Notes under the pieces: generated by a model
The model's input: only the letters and a program-made list of their open reading frames with translations
Databases searched by the model: none
Told to the model about the DNA's origin: nothing
Assembly: GCF_000150275.1 (NCBI RefSeq)
Contig: NW_002060951.1
Span: forward strand, 638,328 to 702,327
Length of the DNA stretch: 64,000 nucleotides
Origin: Trichoplax adhaerens
Taxonomy: Eukaryota > Placozoa > Uniplacotomia > Trichoplacea > Trichoplacidae
Direction of reading: 5' to 3'
Part shown: positions 23,769-38,253 of the stretch, one piece after another
Layout of the letters: every line of letters starts with the position of its first letter
Position numbering within the stretch: position 1 is the first letter of the stretch
Program-made: the position numbers and the translations under genes

Positions 23769-26582
23769 GTAACACCATCCGTTCTTTTAAAAACTAGCTG
23801 ATTTTGGAATCAGTAGGTTGAAGACGATAATTACAATATTGTTTGGAGAAAAATTCATAATCAAACAAATGCGACACTCACGCCGGAATAAATATCTATT
23901 ATCATTGCTATCATTTGTTATTATTTTAAAGTACCGTCGTTATACGGTATTTTTAGTAGCATCTACCTGAAATTGAATCTTTATAATTTTCTAAAAGATA
24001 AATACATACGAGGTCGTACATATCAATCTACTATGTTACAATACAGCATTGCGATAATATAATCAAGCCTTCGTGACTTATGGCTATTAAGCAGTGGCCT
24101 CCATTTACAAGAAAAAGGAAGTTGTATTTTTCTATGCGATACACAATTGCAAATATGATCGCTAAAATAAGGAATCATTCGTGCGTATAATCATTTGATC
24201 ACATGTTATACTGTATAGGTGAGTTGCCTACAGCAATTTTATAATTACGCCTAATATTCAAAAGATACGATACTAAGATAATGAGGAATAAATAAAGCTA
24301 CATTAATATACTTTCATCTTTTTGTTACTAACCTTTGCTATTGGATGTCAGTAGTGCCACTAGGCAACCCGCGTCTATTTAAACAACGAGATTACATAGC
24401 AAAACCGCAATAATGCTCGTAACTAAAACTGAAATTTAGCGTCAGTGATATTTACTCTATAAAGCAAGCTCAACTTTCTGCTGTAGATTGGTGTTCAGTG
24501 GTTTCTATAACTGTATTCTCAAAATAAAGTTACGAAAATTATATAAGTAAAATTGCGATAATACTAGCATTTCTAATAGAGTAGTAACGACAAGATATCA
24601 TCACAATGATTACCATGTCAGACAATTAGCAAGCTGGTTTAGAAAAGTAACGTAGGCTACTTAACTATGCTATTATCATTTATTATGCTAACTTATTGTT
24701 CTATCATTATGGTTAATTAATTGAGAGTAAAATAAAATGGAAGCAGCGTTCGCTATTTATATGAATAACCCGATATCGTTTTGGTACAAGTTGAGTACGG
24801 TAAACTTATTATCCTTTAGCATTGTAGCGGTCCAAAAATAGATAACGATCATTAATTATCACCTTAGCTCTACTTTCATGAGACATCTAGCGTAAATCAA
24901 AAGCTTTGATTGCAAGAAAACACACTATGAGAATGTGTTTAACGCCAATAATTATATATATGTTATACATATTATTGAAATTTTTAAAACATCTGCTATT
25001 AGCTCCATAAACATCATGCTACATTTTGATAGCGTAACAAATCCAATTAATTATAATTACCATCACGTCATGCTTGCTATGGATACAACCTCGATATCGT
25101 GGATTTTAAAATCAATTTAACAAGGATGCTAGTTGTTGATGTTATCAGGTTTAATAGACTAAATGATATTAGATCACGATACTAAATATAGTTTAAACAC
25201 AGACAGTAGTATTGTTATGGCTACATTCATGCTAGTTCTATCTGAACTCCTCAAAAATCTATAACTAAAGATGCATAATCTCAAAGTAAAGTTTATTATA
25301 CAATTCAAACGATATTATGCTGGCATATAGTAATAGAATCAAGTTATAATTACAACTACTGAAAATTTAAACAACTCGAACGATATTATACCGGCATATA
25401 GCAATAGAATCAAGTTATAATTACAATTACTGAAAATATTTTTATGTAATTTTTAGTATTGTTCTTGACAGACGTTAATGATTAGGAGAGGAATAAGGTT
25501 AATTATACATATTTCATTCTATAGGTATCAGTAGTAAGCAATCTCTTTATCTTCAATGAGTAAACATAGCAAGTTAATCATTTACCAGCGTGCATATTTT
25601 AGATGGTGGAAAGGATAAGAGTATTTTATGATAATGACATTAAGTGCCTCATAAGAAGTAGTAAGTAGATGAGGAAAGACAGTAAATTAATCTGTCGCAA
25701 CTGCGCGAGTATAATGATACAAGAATAGATGGGAGAAGGCCTTAGAAAATCGGTTACTTTACGGAATAATCCATATTAAGTAAACAATCTCCATATGTAC
25801 GATGTATTCTTAAACAACTTAAATGCTCGCATCTACACATGATACGAAGATATGATAGTGAATATAAAGACATAAATAGCAAATAAGCATTAGTAGACAT
25901 GTACATAGAAATATTATACAAATATATTTTAGTATTCGATGTACTAATTAATGCGAAACATTGGATGCTAAGAAAGAGATGCAATTTAAGTATGCAAAGT
26001 AATAAAAATCGAAATATAGTAGAGAAATTTTACAGAATGGCTATCTCGTAGCGTTAATCAGTCTAGTCATTTAATGTGATAAGAAAAATGAATAGTATAG
26101 AATGGTTCAATCTCCATAAAGAGAATAGAAGACACTAATGGTACTACCGGATTGCCGGATGCTATTGATGTCAATGTAGATATTTTTAAGTAATAAATAA
26201 CACTGAGAATAATGTTAGTTAAAATTAAATGATATCTTTCGCAAGATAATGATAGCTACAGGATAAGAATAAAGTCTAAGTATTTTACTATTCAAGAAAA
26301 GTACGGCTGTAACAAAATAAAGCAAAAATGTAACAACTTACACTTACATTAAAGTAGTAGACTTTCCCTTAAGTCATATTAGATACAATCATTGTATTAT
26401 CTATTTAATTAGATCGATTTTTCGATGAGAAAAGAGCCCGAAAAAAATGATCTTATCTTGCGTATGTCTTGAAAGGTCAAGATCAATGATTGTTATTATT
26501 ACAGATAAGTTATAGGATACATTTTTGAAAATTTAGTCTTCAGTTATGTTGAGGCTAGTAGAGAATAGCCTTTAGTCGTTGT
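23769..26582. other. intergenic AT-rich DNA
   Basis: No supported gene between the foldback element and GPCR 2. Contains the 71-bp tandem duplication at 25301-25438. The frames at 24935-25120 and 25754-25984 look random. Confidence 0.5.
25301..25438. repeat. tandem duplication, 71-bp period, two copies
   Basis: CAATTCAAACGATATTATGC (from 25301) and CAACTCGAACGATATTATAC (from 25372) begin two copies. These continue through GGCATATAG, AATAGAATCAAG and TTATAATTACAA to TACTGAAAAT, with only a few differences. Confidence 0.85.
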
Positions 26583-27686
26583 TTAATATTTCATATCAAT
26601 TTTACCAGCCATCATCGAACTAACTACTGACATAGAGCGTTCTGTAATGGTAACCTCTGATTCGACACGGGCGCGTCTATGTGGTGTTGAACAGTATAAG
26701 GCGCGTTTTAATGCAGCTTTAAAGTGAGGATTGAATATATACAAGATTCCAACATTAAATATAGACGAGCAATAAATTAGCCCAGAGAGCAAATCTCTTA
26801 TTAGAAGAAAGATTCGAACATTTTGATAGTACAAAACTACGTCCCCTTGAAATTGGAGAAGAGATATATGACCAAATGTTTGCAATAAAATCAATATATA
26901 GTAAGGCAGCCATGTTACAAAGAAAATAATCACCAGAGCTATTGACATCAGGGTAAGTTGTCGCTTGACACCGGCTATTTTATCATCTTTAGGGTCGATA
27001 AATATTTTGGGTTTGCCGGTGCTCATAGCGGTAGCGATGGAAATATTAAGAGCTGCTTGGAGGAGGAACGGTATTGCGAAGATAACTATGGTAAGTCCAA
27101 TCAAGTAGCCTTTCCGTTGATCTAGGTTTAGAGCAGGAGGGACCGTATTAAAACTACAGAATGGGCTTCCACGTAATTGAATAACATGTAAGGAAAGAAA
27201 ATAGGGTATGCCACAAGCAACACCTACGATCCAAACTGCCGCTATTACGAAATAAGCGTAATGGCGTTCCGGTGGTGGACGGAAAGGTTGACATATAATC
27301 CGAAATCTAGCATATGATACAGCTACTAAGGTATAAGCAATTACGACCGATACCATAAAAAACATTGACTTAATAAATCGGCAAGCAAAATCTCCAAATT
27401 GCCATGTTTGAAAGCCGGCATTAATGTCACTGAGAGCATTTACTAGGCCAGTGATGGCTAATAACAGTGATGACCAGCACAAATTTAATACCAATACGTT
27501 GGTAAAATTCAGTAATCGCTTGATTTTGATTATGGTGAAGGTAATGATGAAAACACCAGTAGCAGACAATATCAAAGCAAGGGATATCAAGGCAATTTTA
27601 GCCGTGTTGATTTGTCTTATAGACTCGTTTATCAACTCGTTAGAGTTAATTGTAGGTGCAATAGTCGCATTTGAAGTATTGCTCAT
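26583..27686 (-). CDS. rhodopsin-like (class A) G protein-coupled receptor, divergent family, GPCR 2
   Basis: Intronless gene for a 367-residue seven-helix plasma-membrane receptor, ligand unknown. The N-terminus has NTS and NAT sequons. Helices lie near residues 30-54, 62-84, 102-124, 145-166, 192-214, 244-268 and 297-319. C102 in TM3 and C177 in the second extracellular loop should form the conserved disulfide; W152 marks TM4 and TWLP (258-261) marks TM6. It shares with GPCR 1 the segments LLNFTN, NL(C/S)WSSL in TM2, YARFRIIC after TM3 and FNP.F. at the start of helix 8. It therefore also has Ser for the TM2 Asp, ARF for DRY, and NVGIL in place of NPxxY. The third intracellular loop is much shorter than in GPCR 1. 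The tail has basic and Ser/Thr-rich segments. The start has a suitable context (AACATGAG, A at -3). The two receptors are clear paralogues on the same strand, 14 kb apart. Confidence 0.93.
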   Translation of the reverse strand: MSNTSNATIAPTINSNELINESIRQINTAKIALISLALILSATGVFIITFTIIKIKRLLNFTNVLVLNLCWSSLLLAITGLVNALSDINAGFQTWQFGDFACRFIKSMFFMVSVVIAYTLVAVSYARFRIICQPFRPPPERHYAYFVIAAVWIVGVACGIPYFLSLHVIQLRGSPFCSFNTVPPALNLDQRKGYLIGLTIVIFAIPFLLQAALNISIATAMSTGKPKIFIDPKDDKIAGVKRQLTLMSIALVIIFFVTWLPYYILILLQTFGHISLLQFQGDVVLYYQNVRIFLLIRDLLSGLIYCSSIFNVGILYIFNPHFKAALKRALYCSTPHRRARVESEVTITERSMSVVSSMMAGKIDMKY

Positions 27687-30600
27687 GTTGAATAGATAAT
27701 AGTGGTGCTATTTTCTCTTCCTTGATTGAAATATTAGTCCCAAATGTTGGTGATTATGGAATAAAAATGCCACCAGCCTCTTCTACAACCAAAATCCCTT
27801 TTTCAAGATGTGAATGAAAATTATAATCTTTTATAACTTTCGACGATGTTTTTGACTACTATCCTTTTATTCAATTTGCACTTTTGCTACTTTGAACTTG
27901 AAAAATTTATAATTTAATTATAAATTAAGAATTGAACCCAGTAGATTTAATTTCTTCAGAAAGGTTTCAAAAGTAGAATAGTTACTTAATTTCGGCAATG
28001 CCAATTTGACGCGTTAGAGAATCTATAGACAACTTATTAAAATAAAAAAGAAATATAATCTGATTAGTGATTAACAGATAAAAATAAGTATTACTACGTA
28101 TCACCAATAATCTTTATATGTCAAAGATAGTGTCAGAGTAATTATTATAATGTGGTATTGGCAAGCATCAAAATTTAACATGATCAAAAGTGATTTATCG
28201 AAAAAAAATTAAAAAATCGGAAAAACACGCTCTACCAATGTGAGAAGTTGGGACACAACCGTTTTGATTCTTATTTTGATAAATCAATAGACTATTATGA
28301 CAGGATATCATAGTCATGACAGCGAAGAATTCTTAATTACTAAATCTTTACCTGACGTTTTTCTTCGTGTGAATATATTTATTTTGTGCCTGTATCTTTC
28401 AAATTTTCAGCTTTAATCTAGCTCTATCCCAAGAAAGATTAACCGAGGAATAATGTACCAAAACTTGATGTTGTATTCTCCGCGGTAACAAGATTTTAGC
28501 AAATGTGTGATACAATGTTGATAATTTAATGATGTATAAGACAATCAAGGGTAACTTTTTTACCACGCGGTTGATAAATAATTTACTTTTTCCACATTAG
28601 ACGGCTGTTACGACGAATTTTAGTTTCTACAATAGTTTCAAAACAGGACGTTGTTATTAAAGTACGTAGAGACAAAAAAAGCTTTATATTTCGGAAGTAC
28701 TTAATAAGTAACTCCAAGTATTGATACAGTACAGAGAGAAAGATTTATTTTTCTGTTTCTTTAAGTAAATTAAGTCTGTTTACCGTGAATTGAGGAATAT
28801 CGAAAAAATTAACTACTAATATGGAGTAAAAAAAATAAGTTCATTACCTCCTAAAATTGGTTAGCGCATAAAATGGATTCAATGTTGAAGGTTATCGTTA
28901 GGATAATTTTTTTGATCCTACAAACACCCACTCGCTGACATATATTAATCTCTTGACTTTTTTAACACTGCTTTTTGTTTATTCATGTATTCTAATTGTA
29001 TTTCAATCCGTTGTTGTTTGATATGGTAATCAATAAGAAAAAAATCAATATAACTATTTTAACAACGTCAGAATAGTTGATCGAAATGCTTTCGTCATTA
29101 ACATGCGCACTGCTAACTCCCGTTACAAGTATATTGTCTATCGTAGAATAGCGTTGATTTGTCGACTTTATTATATATTGCAGACAATACTAGATTCAAA
29201 GTCGTAACATTTAAGTAAAAGGATTGAATACAGTTATTCAAAGCCTGCACTATTGCCACCTTGAGGCATCATAGCTTTTCCTATTGATCCACGGCAATAG
29301 AATGCATTACATCAAAAATAGTTAATATTGACAATGGAGAAGAGTTAAATGATAAAATAATTGTCGTCATAATACAGTATATTGTTTGATTGATAAAATG
29401 ATGATAGCTTTGTCATCTATTATTATTGGCCCAAATTAATACCTCTAATTTTATTAAGTTATAGCTCGGGGCTGTTCTCATTCTTTGGCTTTATGTCTGG
29501 TTTTTTTTTATTATCTTCATAATCATTTTACTTATCGCTATCAATTCGCTTAACTTCAAAGCGATTGTAACAAAATTAATATAATTTTACACCGCACAAT
29601 TACCGACTATTATATTTGAACATTCTTTATATCGATTTCAACCCGGTGTGTTCTGTAATAAATCGAACTAATATGAAAATAACACACTGTGATCTATTAT
29701 AAAGGTTATTTTTATATGCATGGTTGAACAATTTTGTAAATATTCGTATCTACTACGATTGAATTCTTTTTCTTTCAATTTAATATCTACAAAATCGATA
29801 CACATATTGTGTTGAAAGCTCTCCATATCACCAATGTGTTCGATTGAAGTAATCTAAACGTAGTTAATTTAATGTCAATGGGAGATATTCATTACAAAAT
29901 AATAAACCTTTTGGTGGATAAGAAGAGAGGATACAACCAATAATCTACTCTACAGTACTATACAGTTGCGCCAAATCGTCTCTAGCCTTAATGCTATATC
30001 ACGATGTGTAGTCACACTCATTTTCTCTCTCTTAATTTTTCTACTGTAGTATAGAATTACAGCAGCATAGTATATTTTCAAGTTATGGATCTCCATACAG
30101 AATATCTTATTCATTATTTTATGATAATTTATAGGCATGATGCAACCCAGGTTATCAATTTAGACATATAAATTAGCTATATAAAGATAATGTAATGACC
30201 ATTACTCTCAGTGACTATTATTGGATAATATGCTATCATTAGATTATAATTATTAATAGGAGATCACACCAAGAATCATGATTTAAGACCATCATCACTA
30301 AAAACAATATCAATCATTAAAATGATATACCACAGTAAATAGTAAGAAACTTTAGTAACATGTTTTCTCTCAAAATTAATCTATCATTATCTTATTCATG
30401 TTTGTCAGTAGCTAGATAAACGACATCAAAGAATTATCTGGTACCAGGTCATACTTCTATTCAACGTTTCAGTTATTGACAGTAATATTAGTAGTCCATA
30501 TAATAGCTGCTTTTCTCTTACATCAATTGATATTTGGACGGTATTGTTTACGTTGTTTTTCAATCTTGATTGCCACTTCATATTGTATGACGTTATAGAT

Positions 30601-33600
30601 TTTCGTGGAATAGTATTATATGGGCAAAACACGTCTATAGATGTTTTTTCTGGTACCTTATCTTGTTGATTATAATCTATTACCTTCTATTGGTAATTAT
30701 TGGCCTTCTCCCACCCACAGTTACAGCCGAGCGATAACAATTACAGCTAGCATGGCCACCAATAAGCCGCTACTACGCCTTCAATTTTGGATCAACCATC
30801 ATTTCATCCGTTTATTGCTTGGATGCTACTTTGTGAATAAGTTAATACGAGCTTGTATTATTCCTCTCCCCAACCTTAATCATTTATTGTTTCTTAACCG
30901 AGTTCCTATATTGAATATTCGGAATTTATCCTTATTCCCATATAACTATAGAACAAAAATTTACGGATCGACAATACTACTTACTTCAATTGCAACCCTC
31001 AGCGCTATACTAGTTTGTTAAAGAGCTAGGTTAATCTTATTCTGGCTCCCTACTTTACTTAACATACTAACTGTTTAAATATGATAATAAACAACTTTTA
31101 ATTGTTGTTTGTCGAACTATAGATCCATAAAAACTACTCTCGCCCATTTTTCAATTGAATTATTTCAGATACAATGCTGTTTGAGCCTACAATTGATGTC
31201 TAGCAACATACTAAATTCTCTATATAATAATAATCGTAGACAACAGTTGTTTTTCTCCTAAATAATATGAATAAAAGCATGGCAACTCTATAAAATATTG
31301 TTAATACAATGTAATAAAGTATGATGTGAGTAAATAACCCATGTGATTAAAAAACAATTGCAAACAATGATACGGAATAATATTATTATGTTTTTATAAC
31401 TTTGATCATCTATTATCCAGTGTATGTCGTATCCAGCTGCTCTATGACATAAGCTACGACTGTATAGAACATACGGTGATTGATATATTCATTTACAGTG
31501 TAAAGAAAGCCACAAATCACATATTTGATCGTACTATCATACGCAATTGCTCTATCGCGGCTCCTAATACATCTACATCTAAACAGAAATATACTGCAAT
31601 ATAGACTATAATTTATACTCACTGTCTGGAGATATGATCTATGTTGAACCGTAAAGAATACTTTCTTGCTAAAATAAACTCTGTATGATAATTAATCAAA
31701 TCGAAATTTCAGCGTGATATAGTTCATAAAGCGCGTAATTTACGAATGCATGAGAAAGTTATGACACTAAATAAAAAATTTTTTCAACATAACCGTCTTT
31801 ACAACATTCCTCTAAATAGTTAGTTTGGCAGATTGGTCTTTAGTCAAGATTCGTCAACGAAAAAAAAATGACTTAGGAGCATAAATTAACAGCAAAAATT
31901 TTTTTGTCTACCATATACAAGTGTCAATACCTTCATAAGAGCATAACGAAATGGCCCAGCTGTTGTATGCTATTAATAATTTATTACCAAGTAATACTGT
32001 TTAGTGGGTTGATACAATTCCATTTGTCACGTGTTCAATTATTAATTATTATCCGATTGTCCAAATTTATTTTGCATACTTAAGTTAAATTATCCACTTT
32101 AACTACTGTTGTATCCCAACTATTAATGGATAGTGAAAGCTTACTTATCTTTAAAAATCGAGAAATATAGTATCTTTTCTTGGGCTACAAGAACACTGGG
32201 CAAACTATCATAACGTGATCGACTGCGTATCAAATTTTTTATTGTGCAGTGAACACATAAACTGATTCTTAACATTCTTATTTATTTTTATATTTTAAAT
32301 ATATCACATATAGTTATTGACGTATCTACTACGTGAGATAAACAGTGAAGCTGTAGTAGATTATGAGTTCGATTATATTAGCTTAATTTAAACACAGAAT
32401 ATTCAAGATAAGCTCGAATAGGATAAGATTTCAGTTAATAGTCCATACTTATTAATAACGAAGGTATTACTGTTGGGCAGTCAGATATTGGCTGTAGAGT
32501 GTAATAGCAGTAAATAGTACATCAAGAGCTATAGCATGGAACAAAACTGTCAGTAGTAAAATTTTTCGCATACAAGTTTAACATATAGGCTGAGTGAGCG
32601 GTTTGAACGATATTATTGATCGGATGATGAACCGTTCTTTCCTACGGATATCAATACCTCTACAAATTTTATATGTTGTAAATTTGAGGGAATGCATGGA
32701 GGCATCGTAAATGTTTTTAAATGAAGGACAGAATATTAAACGAATAGTTATATTTGTTTTACAGAGTTTACTATCATTTGCAATATTTTAAATATCAGTT
32801 AGATTAGGCTATGCTTGTTTATACCGAGTATCTACTATTCATTCAATATTAATGATTAATTGTTGGATGTATTATTTTAATAGGCCTGATGACAGGAAGA
32901 GAGCAAATTAAAATTTAAGGAAATTAGCAATTTGTCTATGTATCTTAGTTATCCTGTTTCATAATAAGAGTTTCCTATCGATCTATGCATAATTTGCAAT
33001 TTTTAACGTAAGATTTCTCTAAAATAATTTTTAAAGCATTTAGATTTCTACGATGATTTAAATAGTGAATTACCAATTTTACATGTTTCATCAGCATGAT
33101 ATATGTACTAATGATGATTAACGTATCTATTCAATTTTCATGTTGTTGAATTGAATTTCGGCTAGCGTATACGTTTTATTAAGCTTTACTTCGCGTTACT
33201 GATAATTGATTCCGTTTCTGATATTTATTCGTCATCGAAAAATTTTATACCAGTTCTATTGCCATTAAAATTTTTCTCTTAATACGCTCTTGTTACGCTT
33301 AAATATCAAGGCAATAAGAGCTTATCATATTTCTTTATATCAAAATAGACAAAAAATTGTAATTATTTATATAGTTTCAATAACGTAGATCTACTACAGA
33401 AAAAATGTATATGCACAGTATGTTACATGTTTTTGGTAGAGCAGTTAACGTTATTATGGATGTACTTCTGCTTCATAGTAATGGAGTAGATTTTTAATGT
33501 TTGGAATTAAATATTTGATCTAAAGTATTTTGTGATCTAGTTTAAGTTGCTATTGCAGTTGTATTCTAAGATGATATAGAGTATGATTAATTGCATCTAA

Positions 33601-36600
33601 GTAATGAAGTATTTAAATCGTTGTGAAAGAACTTAAATTGATACAGATAGAAGTGAATAGTGGCTTGATTGTGTGTTCTTGATCTATATCATGTTGTTGA
33701 TAATTAAAATGAATACATGATAAAATTTGCAACACTTATTTGATCGATCAATCAATGAGCAAACTAAATATTAGTGAAACGCTTCTTGCATGTTTAATAC
33801 TTTTCAGAATCTACTTGCAATGGTATGAAATATAAACAAAATAAATCCCGATCTAGTATACTTGGTTGATGTATCACTACTTCCATGTAGTATTCTCTTC
33901 TTGCATGATCTTTTATAGTAGAATATGCTACCAATTTCAGAACGAACCACGAATTAAAGTTAAAATTAGATACAGTTAATAAATTTTACAATATCCCACC
34001 CGATGGAGATTGCTGATACGAGCCAATAATATCGCCAGATTCAGCAGTTTGCCTTCATTTTTCATAATGCTAAACTCGCACTTTACTGTAAGTTGCGTTC
34101 CTTTATCAAAGCAATATTTTGTTTATGTAGGTCTTATCTTTATGTTGTAAAGAAGCTAGTAATGGGATTAGGCCTATATCGGGAATCTCTAAGAATCACA
34201 ATAGCTACTTTGATATGTTTGCAATTCTATACAAATGCAGAATTAGTACCCGAGAAATTTTCTAATCACACGCTTCCTCTTGTCTAAAATTTAAACCGTT
34301 TGAAAGGGTGACGTTATGACTATTTTAATCAATATATATATATATTGTTATATATAAAATAATACTATTACCATTAGTTTTAAAGAGTGAGCTATCATAT
34401 ATCGAATATCGACTAAACTTTACGATACTTGGAATGCAAGACATTTTATGAAAATTATGCCGTATTTTTACTAAAAGTGGTTTAAACGTAAGTATATAAC
34501 AACTTCAGACCTCCAAATCCAGAAATTATAGCAAAGAGGAAGCTATATTCATAGATTGAAATTTTCAATCCTGAATTGGATACACATAAATTTAATGACC
34601 ATAATCTATTCCTTTTAAGCTGACCCAATTACTAGCTAATTTTAAATTCTGTATATTTGTATTTCATAGCAGATCTTTCATTATTTGAATATATGGAGTT
34701 ATTATAAATTCCGGTAGAATAATATTAGAAAATAAAGTTAAGTTCATAACTAAAACCTTACGGTACTGTACCTATATCAGTTACTTTAACTTATATCGAA
34801 ATAAAATCTACTTGAATGAAGCAGTTTCCTGAATAATTTGTTGATACTCTAGATCTTATTGATATGTTTTAAAGATTTATCGTTACGATAACATACCTTA
34901 TTTATTGAATAATTAATCACAGATGCCCAGAGAACGCCAATTTGCTTCTTAAGAAATCGTTAAATTTTCTTTTTCTGTTCACCTTAGTAAATCTGCAGGT
35001 GCTTAATTGATTTTGATCGGTGATTGGTAATTATTCTTGATTAAAATCTGCAATGTTATCCAAAGAGTCTGTTATTAAATGTTAATCCTTTATAAAATCG
35101 ATTTCCAAGAGACTTCTTTACTGTAAGAGTTTTGTTTTGTAAAGATATTCAAACAATGTAAGAGTTCAATTTTCAGCAATAGCTACAGCTGATTTCATGA
35201 TTAGATGAAAAGATTTATAGCAATCTATTTTATCTTCATTGGGAAATCAATTAAATATAGTATTATAAATATATTGGAAATAATAAACTAGAATGTAAAT
35301 GTGAGTACTATCAATGAGTTCGTGTAGCAGTCAAACTAAATAGCGTATGCTAATACTCTGTGATATGATGGTTTTTAGTATTTTCTTTCTAACAAACTGT
35401 ACAGAGTAAGGGTATAATTTACCATAAATATTACTAGGTTAGATTATACTATGAAATTTTCAGCCAGCTTTTAATACTGAATGTAATTCCAAGTCTAAAA
35501 TAATATTGAAAATTATGAAATAGAAAGTGGGAGGATTAGTCATAACGAGGCTCTCGTGCCCTCATTTCTCGAATAGCTCTAAATTATTATCGATTTATTA
35601 AGAAGATGGTAAAAAATAAATTCTGCAATTGTGTTTTGCTATCTTAATAGGGCTTATATCCGTAAACGCAATCAATAAATAGAAACTTTGTATCATAGAT
35701 AAGTCAATATTTTGAAACAAATAATTGTGTATTATTTTTAAATTAATAAATAGAAGATATTTAACGTTGAAAATAGCAAATTAAGAATAATATCAGCGTT
35801 CGCAATTGCTTGGACGAGAAATAAAACATGTTTGCGCGTTTGGTCCAATACTAAGGATACTCAACCGGTAGATTATAAATTTTATATTATTATATTATAG
35901 GTAATTATTTAAGCGATTTAAGATTATGGATTATCTACTTAGAATACAAAATAAATATAGATATATGTCATATACCTATATAGCGTCGAATATAATTATA
36001 GGAATATATTAATTTACAGGTACTATATTAAGATAGAATAAGCCAGTTTTCATCGCAAAATTTATCTTCAAGCCGTAATAAATTTAAGTCTAATTGATTC
36101 GAATTATTTTTATCAATATTAATATTATCCACTTATTCAATTTCTATTACGTCATATAAATAAGGTAGCAACAAAGTACATATCATAAAATAGGGGAATT
36201 AAAAGGTTGACTTATCAAGAATTATAAGATAAATAATAATTCTAATTTTTGATTAACTGATAGCAGTTGATGTAGCTTTTAGGCTATTAAAGTTGATGAA
36301 AGAAGATAATGAAAATTTCTTAGAAAATAGAAAGCACGGGATGAGTGTAGGCCGTAAGTAGCGGCAGGGTACAGGGATATTTAAAATCATAACTTTTAAG
36401 CTAATAATATGGGAGAGCGAGATTTCAAGCTAATCTTATTATCCTAAATTTATTAGAAAAGTGATTAATTATAAATTATAAATTGGAATATCTAATTTAT
36501 AATGAACGACTTCATCATAAATTTAATGAAAATATAACTAAAAGTAAGTAGAGTAATTGTCTACAATTTCATTAGTTTGCATAGACAGATCATGATATTA

Positions 36601-38253
36601 ACGGCAACAAAATCATTACAACTGATAAATGATCATGATCGCTATGCCTAATTATTTTGTAATTTTAATGTACAACGAATATTGTAATAATAATCAAAAA
36701 AATTTTACAGTATTTAGAAGTACTGTATCGGTCGTCTTCATTTTTTATTGTATAATCACTCACAATTATTTTATATTGTACAATTTTAATACAAGTTATG
36801 AATTAACAAATTTCGTTACTTCAATAACTTTATGTATTTCCAATGATGAAGAAAATGGATTTCTTTAGATGATATGCAGAATGAGATTTAATTTTACCTC
36901 TACTATAAAAATAACGAAAGGTAGAGGAGAAATAAACTGAGAACTTAAGAAAATGCAAAGCTGTAAATCGAAGTTCAAGGACATTTATTTCTATTTCATA
37001 TTCAAATCTAGAAATGCAAATGATTTGCTTTCATTTTCTATCCGTCAATTTTTAAATATAGTGTTCAGTAATTATAGTCAGAGCTAATACTTTATTCTCA
37101 TTTCGTAGTATTTTTATTCTATCTTTTAGACATGATCAGGTCATCAAATAAAGAAAGAAATGATGGATTGTTTAATTCTCATTCTACTTTAATGAGTTAC
37201 GCTTGAAATAGTAACATTATCTCCTAATATGAATAAAAGAAAGTGATGGTACAAAATTAAAGACAGAAAATGGATGACTATATTTTTGATGTTTCTGATT
37301 CTAAGCATGAGACTAAAAATGAATCGTAAATGAATTCACTTTAATAATCAACAGTAGTTATGTTAAAAGGTTGAGTAGATATCTGAAATGTTTATAATCC
37401 TATATTGCACCATAATTTCCGCAATAGAAATCCGGATTAAATCTCTGTTAAATGGCATTTAATCAAAAAGCGATCTATTATTTTATTAATCTAAATACGT
37501 ATACATAGGAATCGTTTTCTGGCTATATTTTATCACGAATTGAAGGTGTTAGCGTAAAGTTAGAAACAATTTATGTGGTTTAAGAATATAAACTGTAAAT
37601 GTTAATGATTAACTTTAGTTTGATTTGGAATTGAAAGATTGGATAGAATACATTTACATGATATGAATAAGATATGCCGTAGAGCAATTTTTAGTCTTCG
37701 GTCATATTTTCATTCTAAGTATTCTTCCTAGATTATTACTATGTATAAGCGATTTTGTGCTTTGCGTTAAACTGAGTAACATATATTTACAATATTTACG
37801 AATTATAAAATACATAAAGTTAGAACTACAGGAACCCAATAGCATTTATTCATACTTTTTATACCGATTTACAAGGAAACGATAATATAAAAACCCTAAA
37901 GTTGATAGATTGCGTAGCAACTACGTCTTTTCCGTTAGTAAATAAAAAAATCAGAATTCGATCAGCAATTAGATATTTTATAAAGTGATTCGCACGCAAT
38001 AACCTAGTCATGAAGGTTATCGTTGCACTGTATGGAGATTTTTCTCTTATAAGGCATTTAAAAAGTAGTACAAAAGAATTAGTTTTGTCTCATTATTACC
38101 TTGTTAAAGTTACTTGAAAATCCGGTTCAGTTTTTGATTCTTGGCCGAAAAGATTCGTTAACTGATTTCTCTTCCAAGTAGAAGTAATTTATTGATAGGT
38201 ATATTTATGGTAAGAGGAGGTCAATTACAGACCGGAAAGAAAGCGAAAAGGGG
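27687..38253. other. long intergenic AT-rich region
   Basis: Over 10 kb with no gene I can support. An 18-bp AT palindrome lies at 34330-34347. A plus-strand frame of 126 codons at 30641-31021 starts with ATG but has no recognisable family and is within what chance allows here. Other small frames look random. Multi-exon genes with short exons could be missed. Confidence 0.45.
34330..34347. repeat. 18-bp perfect AT palindrome
   Basis: C-AATATATATATATATT-G is self-complementary, with further TATATA just downstream. It is a simple-sequence tract able to form a cruciform. Confidence 0.7.

Noticed and set aside
27424-27699. Plus-strand frame opposite GPCR 2
   Set aside because: Antisense shadow of the receptor gene.
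30641-31021. 126-codon plus frame starting with ATG
   Set aside because: Hydrophobic but with no recognisable family, gene structure or neighbour support. A frame this long is about what chance gives in 64 kb of AT-rich DNA read six ways.
36629-36868. 79-codon plus frame
   Set aside because: Composition is that of translated AT-rich DNA (N, F, I, Y), with no motifs.
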